From: Desarmillaria ectypa
Lineage: Eukaryota > Basidiomycota > Agaricomycetes > Agaricales > Physalacriaceae
DNA: 64,000 nucleotides
Direction of reading: 5' to 3'
Assembly (NCBI GenBank): GCA_030407005.1
Contig: JAUDYN010000010.1
Location: 744,001-808,000, forward strand
Part shown: piece by piece, positions 24,189 through 36,699 of the stretch
Numbering within the stretch: position 1 is the stretch's first letter
Layout: each line of letters begins with the position of its first letter
The notes under the pieces: generated by a model
Seen by the model: the letters and a program-made list of their open reading frames with translations, nothing else
Told to the model about the DNA's origin: nothing
Databases searched by the model: none
Made by a program: the position numbers and the translations under genes

Positions 24189-27100
24189 TTACAAACACCA
24201 TCCCAGCGCAGCACTTATCTCCCGCACTCCTCGCCGTTCCGACAACGTCAGTGCCAGACCTAGGCACTCTCGCTCTCGCTCACGCTGAGACTGAGCACCG
24301 TACGCCTTTCCCAGGAAATACCACACCTCAGGTACATCCCAACCAGGGCCCTTGGCCAGGCGAGAGAGCATACCGGCCGCAAGGTCGATATTGTCCGACA
24401 TATTAGGACACAACAGTGCTTCGCCAGAGAGATACAATCTGCACAGGTGGACCGCAGCGGGAACGTCGTCCGGAGAGATGAACAGGGCTTTTTGGAAAGC
24501 ATCGATGGCATCTTGTGATCGACCCAGAGCGACGTAATACAAGCCAAGCTAGAGCGGAGGGTTAGTAACACAGAGGGACCCGACAAGGAAAACATTGATT
24601 ACCTGTACCCAAACAGCAGGGTTATTCTCATCTTTGACCTCTACTTCCTGGATGGCACCCCTAGCCTGTTCTATCTTGCCTAAACGCCTGAAAGTCGCCG
24701 CAGACATCAGCCATAGGTCGCTCAGAAGCCGTGTCTCACGAGCGGTCCGTTTGTTCGGTGTCGTTTGCTGAGGAAGCGCAGGGGTGGGCGGCGGTGGCGG
24801 TGACTCGTTAGGGACAGAATCAGATGATTTGATGAGCAAGCTCAACCGTCTTCGCGAATGTATTGATGATGCTTGATACGCGGTCTGACGGAGTACGGCA
24901 TGAAAATCTGAGGGATATGTATGAATGAAGAAGCGTATAACAAAAATTGAATCTACCTGGTGCCGAATTAGATCTTAGCAGGCTTCCATTCCTCACGACT
25001 CCACTACCAATTTTTTTCGATATGTTACTTATCCGTGCACCGCTCTTGTGGACCCGGTTTTTGAGCATTTTTTGGACTTTTTTTGATTTGGACGCGTCCC
25101 TCTCATGGTCGTCATTTCGTTTTGCACCTTTCTCATCGTGTAAAGTCATGGACTGCACATACTCTGGGTCATGAGATTGTCCGTCTGAAGTTGCCGGAGA
25201 GATGATAATAGGGATAGGTTGGACAGGCGGCTCTGTCGACCCAGAATGCGCTATCGAGAGTCGCCGCTTTTCTTCGCTACTATGGTCGAGCGCTTCTGGA
25301 ACAGCTTCAGTTGGTGAAAGGACTAACTCTGACGGCGACTTGAGCTGCATCGTCGATCTCCCGCCATCAAAGGAGCTTCTCGCTGACGGAGATAAATCAT
25401 AAGGCGACAAGAGACTCTGGCAAGTACAAATATGCCCTCACCTGTATCAGCTACAGAATGGGCTATTCTGTCAGCGATCCATACGAATATTTCGGGAAGC
25501 ATCTGAGAAGCACTCTCGGCACCTTCGACGACTTCTGTCAAGGCGACCTGGGTCATTCGAAGCTGTAAGGAATCTTCGAATAACTCTTGCCGCGAGGGTG
25601 AAGGATGATCCTGATCAGATTGGAGCAAATTTGAAGCAGAGGGAATATCATGATCCTCCTTGCCGAGGAGGTACACAGGCTGTGCTTCCGGAAACTCCTC
25701 CGTACCACTGAGCGCAGGGTGACAATCATCATCGGTGCGAGGGAGTCCATCAATCACCCGGCCATTTCCATTGACTGCAGGTGAGGGAACACCAAGTAAC
25801 TCATTGTCTGGATCCATCTGTGCAGTTTCAGGCAGGCAATTCCCATTAACAACGGGGACTTCTTCCTCGCCAATGGCAGCCCCTGTTTCCAAGGCTATCT
25901 CGGCCGCTTCCCATTGTTCAGTCGCTGCAGAAAGAAGTCCGAGTAGATGCCAATATCGCACTTCCCTAGAGTCACCTTCAACAGCTAATCCTGCGTTAAT
26001 AATAGCCTGCTGTAAATCTTGCAGCTCTCCGGAGCGCGCAAAGGATAACGCGAGGTGATAATAAGTAGACGCTGTCGGAAAAGTCTGGGAAGAGCGGATC
26101 AAAAGTGCATGAGCTGTGGCGAGCCGCTGTGAACGACTATGCGGGTCTTGCTCTTACGAAAATTATGAATATAATGCCAAGAAGAACAGGAAAAACAGAA
26201 GCATACGTTTAAGGGCCATCACAGACTGGCATACGCCTTCTGCCAGAAGGAGGCTTGCAACAAGTGCCTGATTATTTTCGTCCAAACGGGTTTTTGCTTT
26301 CTCTACCAACGTTTCTGCTTCTCGCACGTCCTCAATCCCCTCGATGCCATTGGCCACTGAAGCGAATTTGCATAACATCCGTATCCCATAGACCAGGGTT
26401 TCCACCCAGTTCTGATCTGTGTCCGTGTCGGCACCTACTCCGGCATCACTAGCTTGCCATGCTTTTCCTACAACTTGAACGTACAAGCGAAGGGTACGCT
26501 TCGCAAGATTTATGTCGCCAGAAACGCGTAGTAACCGCATCATATGCCGCATTATCCTGAAGGAGTTAAATGTCATACGGGTTGCCCACCAAAGGACCTA
26601 CGAGATACATCAGATCGGAAATCAGTATAAAATCCGAGGAAGCTTACTTCTAGTACCCATTGAGTGTGCTCTCCCACAGCACCGCTAGCCTCCCAGATCC
26701 CGACACATAGATCTACAAATTCTTCCACTTTTGTATTTCGTTCCCCGGCCTTGGGAAATTTGGTTGACACGCTCAGGATAGCTCGGTACTCCTGTACTAG
26801 AGATCGAGCAGTAGACAACCACACTGGCGATCTGGCACGGGGGGGTAATGCTAGGGTCATGGCCGTAGCGAATTATCAGCGCGCGGAAATAAAGGACCGA
26901 AATGGCGGAGCGATGAGCGGTACGGAAATTTGACGGCCAGTAAGCACTACAGGACGAGTAATGGTTCAACCACGTCCACAATGACGCGCCTTTATCGTGA
27001 ACATTGGACATCCGCGAAGACAGAATGACGGCTCTCCAAATAAGACGTTCAACCCAGCGCCATAGTTCTCGAAAGCGCGTAAATGAAGCAAAGTCAAGTT

Positions 27101-27987
27101 TACCGGTAGAAGTAGGAGCTACCGCGGATGTAATTTCCGATTCTACAATGGTCAGGAGGGGGATGGCTGCGGAATAGGATGCAAAAGCACGTTTTGAGTT
27201 TTCGGGAAACAGTGTTTCATAGGACATTCCTAAGGGGTGTGAGTAACGAAAATCGTCCTAATCACTAACTCTGCTTACCTTGGAGACAGAGACTTCGCAG
27301 AGTTTCTGTCAGCGCCCATGCGCGTCCGTCCTTGATTTCAGGAATGGAAACCGAGGCATCGGAAACGATAGTCGCGCCAGCCGAGGATATTGAGGTTTCA
27401 ACGATTGCGGTAATTGTCTTTGGTACGCGCAATGTTGAAGAACTTGCATGCAGAGTCTCGGGAAGAGGAATATGATTTTGGATGTGGACGACGTCGGGTA
27501 CCTTGCTCAGGTGCGACAGACATTCAGTAGGGTTTCCAAGTGCATATGCGTAGTACGCCAGGGTAAAGTTCAATGTCTTGAAATTTTTTGGTAAGTTGCA
27601 AGGTAATAACGAAGAAAGACTCACGTCGAAATTTGACGACTCCAGTTTCTTCAGTATGTCGTACCCTGCCTGTGCCTCCCCTTTCCGCTCCTCTGGAAGG
27701 ACAGACTCATCTCCCAGCTCCAAAGCATACTCTCCAAATTGTGGTGGGTCGTCCTGGTCGTCGTCCTTGGAGCTTGCCGCAAGCAGGAGAGCCAGAGCAT
27801 GTGTTTGTGATGCTACTTCAGTAACGTCTTGATATCCTTTGCAATGTTTGTTGAATTTTCGAAATAATTCGGACCACGATAGTGCTTTTCCGGTCGGCGC
27901 TTTCGATGGACACGGAGACGACCACTGACCGCTCGTCAAAGCTGCTCTGAGCTGCGTCCAGTAGTACTTGTCCTTGGGGGTTGACAT
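24189..27987 (-). CDS. ypp1: Ypp1/TTC7-like TPR scaffold of the PI4-kinase complex
   Basis: TPR-rich protein of the Ypp1/TTC7 family, which with Efr3 holds the phosphatidylinositol 4-kinase Stt4 at the plasma membrane. The ATG at 27985-27987 gives MSTPKDKYYWTQLRAAL. Typical N-terminal blocks are ALSWSELFRKFNKHCKGYQ and LAYYAYALGNPTECLSHLSK. The centre has RFRELWRWVERLIWRAVI, RFRALIIRYGHDPSI-like sequence and MRHMMRLLRVSGDINLAKRT. A disordered Ser-rich insert follows (SAPSL-like, KSKKVQKMLKNRVHKSGARI). The C-terminal TPRs are the most conserved: LWLMSAATFRRLGKIEQA, LGLYYVALGRSQDAIDAFQK and WYFLGKAYGAQSQRERERE, ending AALGWCL. About ten introns. One of them, 27577-27624 (48 nt), is in frame and free of stops. 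Length roughly 1,100 residues. The start is 310 bp from the dph2 start. Confidence 0.9.
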
Positions 27988-28297
27988 TACAGCAGAAGTT
28001 GTCCAAATTTAGTTCCACTTGTTGGCCGAAACCACGTTACTCTCTTTTTAGCAGACACTGCACTAAATTTTTAGCATTTTTACCTCTAAATACACAAAAG
28101 TATTTAAACGTATTTCTGTTGAGCCTGTATGGGATATTTCACTTTATTTAAAAAATTCTGCAGAAAATAGTGAAAGATTTAAAATACTTTTAGTATTTTT
28201 TTTAGTATAAAAACGATGCATTTATAGGTATAAAAAAATACAGTAAGAATGACGCATATTTCTGTCAAAACCTTCACGACGTCCCCCTCTTCCCTCG
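27988..28297. promoter_or_regulatory. AT-rich divergent promoter of ypp1 and dph2
   Basis: 310 bp separating two divergent housekeeping genes. 28060-28250 is strongly AT-rich, with runs of A and T and TATA-like words (TATAAAAA at 28206, TATAAAAAAAT near 28229). The composition is sharply different from the flanking coding DNA. No terminal inverted repeat was found that would mark it as a small transposon. Confidence 0.55.
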
Positions 28298-30262
28298 ATG
28301 GCCACCTTTTCTTCATCCAGTGAAGACCCTATATCCCGTGTTGTCGACGTGCGGCCCGACGAAACTGCGCTTCACTTATCATCAAGCCAGAAATTCGAAG
28401 ATTACTATGACATTGACGAAATAGCGCAATGGATTTCGAATGGGGATTATCAACGAGTAATTATTTTCTTTCTTTTCCCGTCTTTCTCAAGGCTCAGATA
28501 TGACGAGGGCTAGGTAGCTCTTCAATTCCCCGATGAACTCCTCCACGATTCCGTACGGATATATCGCAGTCTGAAGAGCAAAGTTGGCAGTCGAGACCTT
28601 TATATTCTAGCAGATACATCTTACGGCAGGCATGCTACAGTTGCACCCCTTCGAGCGCACCCCTTGTCTAATTGTATTCCATAGTTGCTGCGTGGATGAG
28701 GTTGCTTCACAACACGTCGACGCAACTGCAATTGTCCACTACGGTCACGCGTGCATGAGCCAGTTCGTCGCGTTTTCTTCAGAATCGGTAGCACATCTAA
28801 TAAATCATCTATAGAACATATCGCTTGCCCGTGATGTACGTGTTTGGCAAGAAACCGATCGATCTTGATGACTGCTTAGAAAAGCTCGTGAACATGGTGT
28901 CTGATCCCCAAGATCGCATTTTTGTCGTCCGTCACGACGTCGCCTACACGCATGCAGCAGGTGAGATTTAGTGTTACATCTCCGCACACCGAGTTTACCT
29001 CCTCAATAGCGAAGCTTGTCGATGAGTTGAGGAAAAGCCTCAACGCAGAAGTACGTTACTCTGAAGTCCCAAGCAAACTGTACCCGGCGAATCTAGACAC
29101 GCTTGTTTCCAAGCCCTCTGATGGCATTTCGCGAGTGCATATAAACCCCACCGATGAACTCCAGTCAGCTGACGGTGAATCATCGAAATCGATCATATTC
29201 TACATTGGTGGGGAGAGCTTGGGCTTAACGAATCTACTAATAACACACTCCTTTTGCGATGTTGGTGCTATATCAGTTCCCCGCTTTCCAAGCCATGCTG
29301 ACCCGTCAGGTATCTAGGTGATATCCTATAATCCCGATTCCAGAGCTACCCGTTTAGAATCGTCGCGAACGAACAAGCTTCTCATGAGACGATATGCCAT
29401 TGTCCAAAAAGCCCGAGACGCGGACGTTTTTGGTATCCTAGTCGGAACATTAGGTGTCGCATCCTATCTTCCTCTAATTAAGCACATTCGCGCGATCCTA
29501 AAGCGCGCGCACAAGAAAAGCTATACCATCAGCGTTGGGAAGCTGAATCCCGCGAAACTTGCCAATTTTCTTGAGGTCGAATGTTTTGTTCTTGTGGCCT
29601 GTCCTGAAAATAGTCTTATCGACGCCAAAGTCAGTCAGACCTTATCTGTATGGTATGCACTAAACCATCTTACAGGATTTCTTGCGGCCGATCGTAACCC
29701 CATACGAGCTCGAAATCGCCTTGCAGGCAGAACAAAGCTGGACGGGCCGGTATATCTTGGATTTTGAAAAGCTACTCGCCGAACAAGGTTTGGTTCCTCT
29801 TCATCCATATGCTTCTCGTTGCTGATTATATTCTCAGATCGGTTTGAGGCGCAGAACGGAGGAAATGAATATAATGAAGACGACGACCAACCTATGTTTT
29901 CACTAATAACGGGCAAATATCGACATGCAAAACGATATGGAGGTACTGAACTTCTCCTGAATGGCGATAAGCTGGAAACTAATCTCTCCCAGATACACTA
30001 TCTACGACTGATATCGATAGTCAAGCACTTATAACACGGAACGGGGACAGTTCCATTGCGAGGCTCCCCGATAGTGCCGCAGGTACACCACATATCAATC
30101 CGGTGTCTATGCATTCCTTCCGATTGACCTTTTCCTATAGGCGACTTTTTACAAACCCGGACATATCGTGGTCTGGACATGCGAGTTGGCGAAGACTCAC
30201 CGAGTGTACTAGAACAAGGGCGCGTCGGCATCGCGAGCGGGTATACCGACGATCATAAATGA
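28298..30262 (+). CDS. dph2: Diphthamide biosynthesis protein Dph2
   Basis: Partner of Dph1 in the radical-SAM-like enzyme that transfers the 3-amino-3-carboxypropyl group to a histidine of elongation factor 2. The ATG at 28298 opens [21 protein letters not shown], then [20 protein letters not shown]. The Cys-bearing blocks are [25 protein letters not shown] and [15 protein letters not shown]. Further blocks are [44 protein letters not shown] and [15 protein letters not shown]. The last exons give [20 protein letters not shown] and [19 protein letters not shown], ending at the TGA 30260-30262. Around nine introns. The one at 28630-28684 has a GC donor (GGCAG|GCATGC), the only way to keep YGSCCVDE. 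About 520 residues, normal for the family. Confidence 0.93.
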
Positions 30263-31079
30263 CATTGAGAATAAGAAACTATCGACGATTATTGAGGATG
30301 ACTCGACGTTGGTGCCTTTTTTTGACAGGCAAGCGCTCGGCTCCCCCGCTCTCTCTCTGTGACGACACATCCTAAAACATGCATATGATAGCACGTTTCT
30401 TATTGAAGATACTTACCGGCCCTACAAACATCCCTACCAGGTTCAAATCTAAGACAGGGTCAACAGACCTTTTATTAGTGAAAAGACAGCGCCCGTTCAT
30501 GATCATGATATCTTTGAATCACACATTACACACCACTTCTCCCTTTTCCCTGATGAAGATAAGCAAGGAGCAAACTCCCGAGCCCCGACTTTGCAGGAGG
30601 TAGTTGATTTTCATAACACCGCAAATGCACCCGGGGGTCTGATTCCATCCACGCGTGTCTTATCTCTCACACGCTATAATATTTGATTAGCGAACCATCT
30701 CCGCAGGGTGGAATTGTTTCCCGGTCAAAGAGGCAGGCAATGACGAGCGCTAGTGCTTTATTCAGGGCACCATGAACCTGAGCCCAATTCGAAAATACTC
30801 GCTCCTACATAATTGAACAGGATATCTACCACCGGCTATGTTCGCTCATGAATTCCAGACATGACTGTAAAAGATCTGCGCGTTTCTATTGGCAGACAAT
30901 AAATGCGTATCCTGAATTTATGATATAAGCTCCTATACAAGTCCGATGCGATAAGTTACCCCTGGTGTTACAGTGAAAGCTCTACATAAAAACTTTTTTG
31001 AGACAGTAACAATAATGAAAGTAAAAGTGGAAGCAGAAGGAAACCCGATGTACATCAAAAGGGGGGCAAAGCAACTGAA
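30263..31079. other. Convergent intergenic region
   Basis: 817 bp between the 3' ends of dph2 (+) and the EOS1-family gene (-). Only short open frames without recognisable features; no repeat was seen. Confidence 0.5.
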
Positions 31080-32625
31080 TTAGCATCCAGACCACTCCCT
31101 TCTCAATTGCTCAGCCCATGCCATCAGAAAATAAAGCACCCCGGCCGGCAGCATACATCTCACGCCGACTGCTGTCCAATCCCACCTACGCCCGCCCCAT
31201 TTTCCGCCGCGCCATCTCAGACTCCTACTCTCCTCAGAAGAAATTTTCCCGTTGACGACAGGGCCGTCTTTTTTTGGTTCCTGCCAAAGATTACTCGTAA
31301 CCCATATCTGCACGCTCCTGCTCGCACAGGTGGTGGTGCCGACAACAGCCCATACGATAACGGGCCGCTTGTCGTGTTCCAGGATGGAGAGCGTCAGATG
31401 GGTAGCAGGCCAGCAGATCGCTTGGAGTGCGAGGAGGCGGATAAGTGTGGCGAGCGGCGGGTAATAATGGCGCCACCGGGTCAAGAGTCCGGTCGTAAGG
31501 CAGAGGCACTGCCATCCGGTCAATATAGCCTGGCGATGACGCATCAATTGAAGGCTGAGGGTTTACAGGAACAGGTTGACTTACCCATAGGGCTGAAATA
31601 AAGTAGTCTACACGTTCAGGGGGAGCACGTCCATTGATACGGGAGGTGGGTGGGCGGGAGAATAGATATATGTTGTAGATTGCACCAACGACTGCAGGAA
31701 CGATAGACAACAACCGAGAAAATTCAAAGAGCAGTGGTGTAAGTGATTGTTGAAGTGTATTGTGTGGGACAAGAGGGCTTGATAGAGTTTTTTTTCGAGA
31801 CGTGGGAAGACGATGAGGCTAAGAAAGAAACAATGCAGTTAGTATCATGTTTTGATAACAACAATGACTTGGGCGCCAAACACAACACCAAGATGAGGAA
31901 AAACTGATGTCTATTGGTGGGAAGGAAGTACTCACAGGTTCATCTGCTTCGGTTTCTGTCTCTCCTGCTCCGATATGGCCGGGTGTTGTGCAAATGAGTT
32001 TGTCCCGCACTTTGGGAGACCCGTTTGCGAAACCGAAGAAGCGAGCACGTAGGCTGGGAGACTTGTTAGTGGTATGAGAGAGGTTGTGAGACATGAAGAT
32101 CATCTCCTCGTCTTCCTCGTCTCGACTGTCGTCGTCGTCACTATCGGCCATGCGAAGGGATGATCTTCTTCGTCTCAGAAACTGAGTGGAAGTATGCGAA
32201 GGGGTGTGAAGCGAAGGTGCTGATTTGACCTTCTTTCGTGTAAACCGCGACGCGTTAGACGGTCGTGGGAGGACAGGGGGATACGCAAAAGCAGGCGTAA
32301 AGAGAGTCGGAGATGATTCTGGAGATGTATCCAGAGAACTTGGTCCGCTAGAGATGTTAGAACCAGGACTGGACGTAAGAACTGGATGCAGAGGGGGGAA
32401 TGGAGTAGAGCCCTTAGGGGAATAGGGAGGGGGCGGGCAGTCGAGTAAAATGAATGGGTGATCCAGCGCTGTAAATTCGAGCGAGCAGTGCAGGCTACGG
32501 AGTGTCGACGGACTCAGAGTAGGTTCGCGAGCCAGCGTTGGTCGCGGTGCATCTGCCGAGTCTGTGATCGTCGTGGAAGAAGTCCTTGCTCGACGCCGGT
32601 AACCTGCAGACCTGGTAGACAACAT
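31080..32625 (-). CDS. eos1: EOS1-family N-glycosylation-related membrane protein
   Basis: Multi-pass ER membrane protein of the EOS1 family; yeast Eos1 is linked to N-glycosylation and oxidative-stress tolerance, with no known catalytic role. The first exon (ATG 32623-32625, MLSTRSAGYRRRARTSSTT) encodes a disordered Ser/Pro-rich N-terminus of about 230 residues (DCPPPPYSPKGSTPFPP, SLRMADSDDDDSRDEEDEE). After a 110-nt intron comes the conserved core: PLLFEFSRLLSIVPAVVGAI, PPERVDYFISALW, AILTGWQCLCLTTGLLTRW, LIRLLALQAICWPATHLTL and VIVWAVVGTTTCASRSVQI. A last hydrophobic stretch, PAGVLYFLMAWAEQL, precedes the stop. Two introns are clear. Further minus-strand exons at 32690-32884 (MLTASTLGDDRKEIRWQ) could form a 5' leader or alternative N-terminus; the frame joins only with a donor inside GGACAGTGT, so I left them out. 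Confidence 0.82.
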
Positions 32626-35600
32626 AGCGAGAAGATAAATATCTCTGTATACACATAGCAGTTCGAATACTCACTTTACTTATAGGACACTGTCCCTGCA
32701 ACCTATTCCAATCAGGAAGGTCCGAGGTAAAGATGATTTCAATCGAGATCCTATACTGCAACAAGGGGAGCTGAAAATCATTCAGTATATTGTAATTATC
32801 AATTAGACAGTACAAGCATACCTTGGAATCGTTCTGCCAGCGAATTTCCTTCCTGTCGTCGCCCAGCGTGGAGGCAGTAAGCAAGAAGTGAGTACCGTAT
32901 TGGGACTAAATCTTTTGCTGACAAAGCATAATTTCCATTTGCAGAAGTATTATGCTACCGATCACTTTCCTCCCATCCCTTCAAGTCCGGCCCTTCCGCG
33001 TCCCTTGGTACCGGAGTATACTGTCTTTCCATCGTCGGAGAGAGATTGACGGATCCGTGGAAACAAGCTCGCCGACCAACGCGCCATACCGCACATGCAG
33101 ATTTACTCGTTACCTTTGATCTGGACGCGACCGCGGCGCGTTTGAGGTGGAAAAAGTCAGATGCTTACTACTTTGCTCCTCGGTGTACTTCTCTTGGGTA
33201 ATGATATCGTTACTCATCATTATTATCATCAGCGTAAATCATTGTCCTTCTCACTCTGGTTTGTCTTTGCGATCGACCCAAGTCTTCAATCCTCACTTAT
33301 AACCTACGTGCACCTAAGGATCCTTCACACCTTTGTGGTCGCGTGGCATTTGGAAATTGATGGCGACACTTTGTAGCTTTGAAGCTCTGGCCATCTCCAG
33401 CCCTGTACTGCCTTCTCGCTGCTCTCAAAATCCGGTAGAGTGTGCAGGTCTGATTGTCACAACCGATAACTGTGTTCTTTTTGTTGTACAAATACAATAT
33501 TTTTTACGACCGCCGACCTGTTTCAGAGCGAGAAGTACGTAACATCACTTCTAGGTTTGACTTACCGGTTCCGGAACTGTTTCAAAGCGCCCTGGCCGTG
33601 TATCACTAGGAATTATAGAGTCATACGCCTCGAGCTCTGTAAATCTATTGCATCGCTGTTCATTTATTCCCTAAAAATATCATCATACTGTCCAGAACTT
33701 GGCATCCAGATACTCCGTGATAGTGCCAGTCAACTCGTTCGTAAAAAACGGAGTGATTTGGTCCCTCACTGATGCAACCTACCCAACGGGGTAACGTTGT
33801 TTTCCAATCGCTCTACTTACCATTGTACAATGTATTCGTCAATTGTAAGTAACCATATACCAACGATCGGCCGCCTGCTTCGGTTATCTTAGCGCGACTC
33901 GTGGCTGACTTACCCCGTATCTTTGCATTATCTTTCCCTCACTGGCTCAACCCTACCTCTATCGTTTTTTGAAATTTCCGTTAAGCCAGTATCTCACCTT
34001 CTTTAACGCCGATCCAATCTATATACTGACCCTTTCTTCCTTTGGAATACGGTCGTCAGGCCCTTCGGAGAGCAGACTCCGTTCACGCTTTACTATCATG
34101 ATGCTCCGGCCTCGTGCACTCTACTTTGGCGGTCAGCGCCCGTTTGATGCGGCTAGCTACCCTTAGCGGTATGCCGTAGAGTGGTTCTGTGGCTGTAAGT
34201 CGATTTATATTGCTCATGTGCCCCCATGTGCTTGAAAGCTCAAACATCGGCACGGGCAGCGAATGCTGGTGAAACAAACTATCAGTACTGTATTCAAATA
34301 AGACAGCGAGCCAATACATATTATTTAAATATACACCTACTGGACTCATTCTGGTACTTTCCACGTCAGGAACAAGTACAACTCTTCACCATCAACTCGA
34401 CTACAAGTACCAACAAAAAATTAATTCAAAACCCGCTACGAAGGCAAAGGTACTATAACAATCATATAGGATTTATATTCTTTTTTCGGAGGCCAACACT
34501 TTGTCCAGAATGCCTCTGGGGCGTGGTCGAGAATTGCGGGGATGAGTGATCGGCCCCCAAAAAAGTAATTTTGGCATGTGTTTCCTTGGGGCTTGTGATT
34601 TTCTGCTTTCATTCATAAAGACCACCACCATCGTTCAGTGAGTCTCTTTTTCTTTTCTTTCCCTCCCAATATTTCGTGCTCGCCACTGGGACGACATCAC
34701 CTTCACCCTGGCGGAAGCGATTTTCTCCTTCTGTGGTCCGGGCTTCTTTCGCCGAGGTCGTATTACCGGGCGGCATTACAGGAAAGGGAATGGGCTTCAT
34801 GGGCTGTATGGTATAGTTAGAGAGAAGTACGAGCAGAAGGAAGATGGACTAAAAAAGGTGCGTGCATCTTGCCTTGCGCGTTAAATTTGGACTGATTTTT
34901 CCGACAGAGTCAGCCTCGGGAGCATTAGGATCATAGTCCTGTACTATTTGTGCTGATAGGGCTAGAGTCGGCCAGAGATGAGGTCCAAACGGTGCTCTCT
35001 ATTTTGGTGCGTCGTATCTTTCTCGAAAACGAAAGCCTGTCTGATTTTATACTCGCGAATATCCATCTAGTGCTCGCTGCTGTGTTCATTCACGTTCCAA
35101 CCCTAGCATCCGGATACTACAATTCTCCGAGTAATCACGATTCAAACCTAGACAAGATCCATGTCAGTTCTTTATGGTGTTCTAATCCCTTGGTGACGGT
35201 TTCGTCCTTGGGTTTGCTTCCCGATCTTGGGTTGGCTCATCTACCGAATGGCATTCGTACTGCACGCCCAGATGGCAGGGAGACTGAAACGAATCCCCTT
35301 TGTGCCGGACAATCAGAGGACTTTGTTATGGGCGCGAATTATGTTTCCAACCGGGGAAGAGAGGAACGGCGCTTGAATACCAAGTTCGCATCGCCTCTAA
35401 GCAGAGGAAGATTTGAAACGATGGAAAGATAGATGGAGATGGATTGGAGTAGAGAAAGGATCTCCAAGTAGGTATCTTTTCTTCCTAAGAGAGCTAAGGC
35501 TTATTCCATGATAGATGCTTTGAGTGTCATCACCGCCGACTAACGTCAACTTTTCCCTCGGCTACGCCTCCTCGACTCCTTCCCGGTTTTGTTCTCGGGG

Positions 35601-36699
35601 ATGAAGTCATCACAATAGCCCTTTTCATCATGCGCAAACCGTGTCATTGAACACATGCTCAAATTAAATGCCGCCTGCGAATTCCAATAATTAGTCTTCT
35701 TTTCGGACCCGATGAATAAGATCACATTACTGATTAAACAGAGCGAAGATGGTTTGGTGGTCCGGAAATATAATCGGCAATGTCAAGGATGATCAGAGAA
35801 GGGGATAGAGACATACCCCGCCGGAAATGTGTGTCCGCCCGATTTTTCAAACGGACTTACGACTCATTTATGACAGTTATTGTTTGGCTACTACTCTTAG
35901 GGTGATACCTACCATCCGCGCCATTACCGGCTTCAGCCAGTGGCCATATCATCTGGACATATCATGCGCACTGACGAGGTGCAGGTTATCGCTTAAACTA
36001 GCTTTGGAGAAGTTTTGGTCTTCAATTCAGACATTGGTATTTCTCACGCAGGGTCGGTTATGTGTCAGAAGAGTGGTTTGATTTACACTTGATGCAGATC
36101 GTGGACCGGGATTTTGGATGCACAATGCCCCGGGGTATTCAGGAGGACCATAGGTTACCACCAGAGTGGTTGATGCAGCATTTAGTGTGGACAGAGACTC
36201 GCGTCAATTAAACCTGGGGTACTGTTACACTTGCTCTACCACTTGCGAAGGTTGCATTTTATGAGGAGGTTGCATTTTTGGCCTACCCCGCATTTCCGGA
36301 GAATAGGTCAGCCTCCCGGGACGCCGTGGCTTGCCTCAACTTGGACAGGACATCGCAACCCTTGGCCATCACACGGGGCACATTCCGTAATGGCGTGAAC
36401 ATGCCGAAGCTACCTTCTAGTGCTTCCGTTCTAGACGTTGAGATGGACGACTTCTTCACCGCATTATCCATCAGCATCTATCGTAACCCTGAAGAACTAT
36501 GAATACATTCGACGGCACCCGCGACTTTCCACTATCATGGACGCTGTCTTCCTCCAACGACAGATCGACATGGGCCAAGGTTACAGCATTCCCGTGCCTG
36601 GCGCTGCGTTAGATAGATGATCTTGCTATAGCGTCCTTCAACAACATGGCGGCTAAGTACTTCCGGTTGACTGCGTCTGGTCTGAGCTTGTTAGTTGGC
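32626..36699. other. Gene-poor region upstream of GH remnants
   Basis: About 4 kb without a gene I can defend. Possible leader exons of the EOS1-family gene lie at 32690-32884 (-). A short minus-strand frame at 34609-34795 (KPIPFPVMPPGNTTSAKEAR) follows a good splice acceptor (CATACAG), and an upstream segment near 34920-34960 (DYDPNAPEADSVG) could belong to it, giving a possible small unrecognised gene. The plus-strand frame 34950-35432 overlaps it in antisense and has no features. Fragments around 36250-36620 may already be decayed parts of the glycosidase remnant that follows. Confidence 0.4.

Noticed and set aside
34950..35432. 160-codon plus-strand open frame
   Set aside because: Low-information sequence without motifs, and the opposite strand is at least as gene-like.
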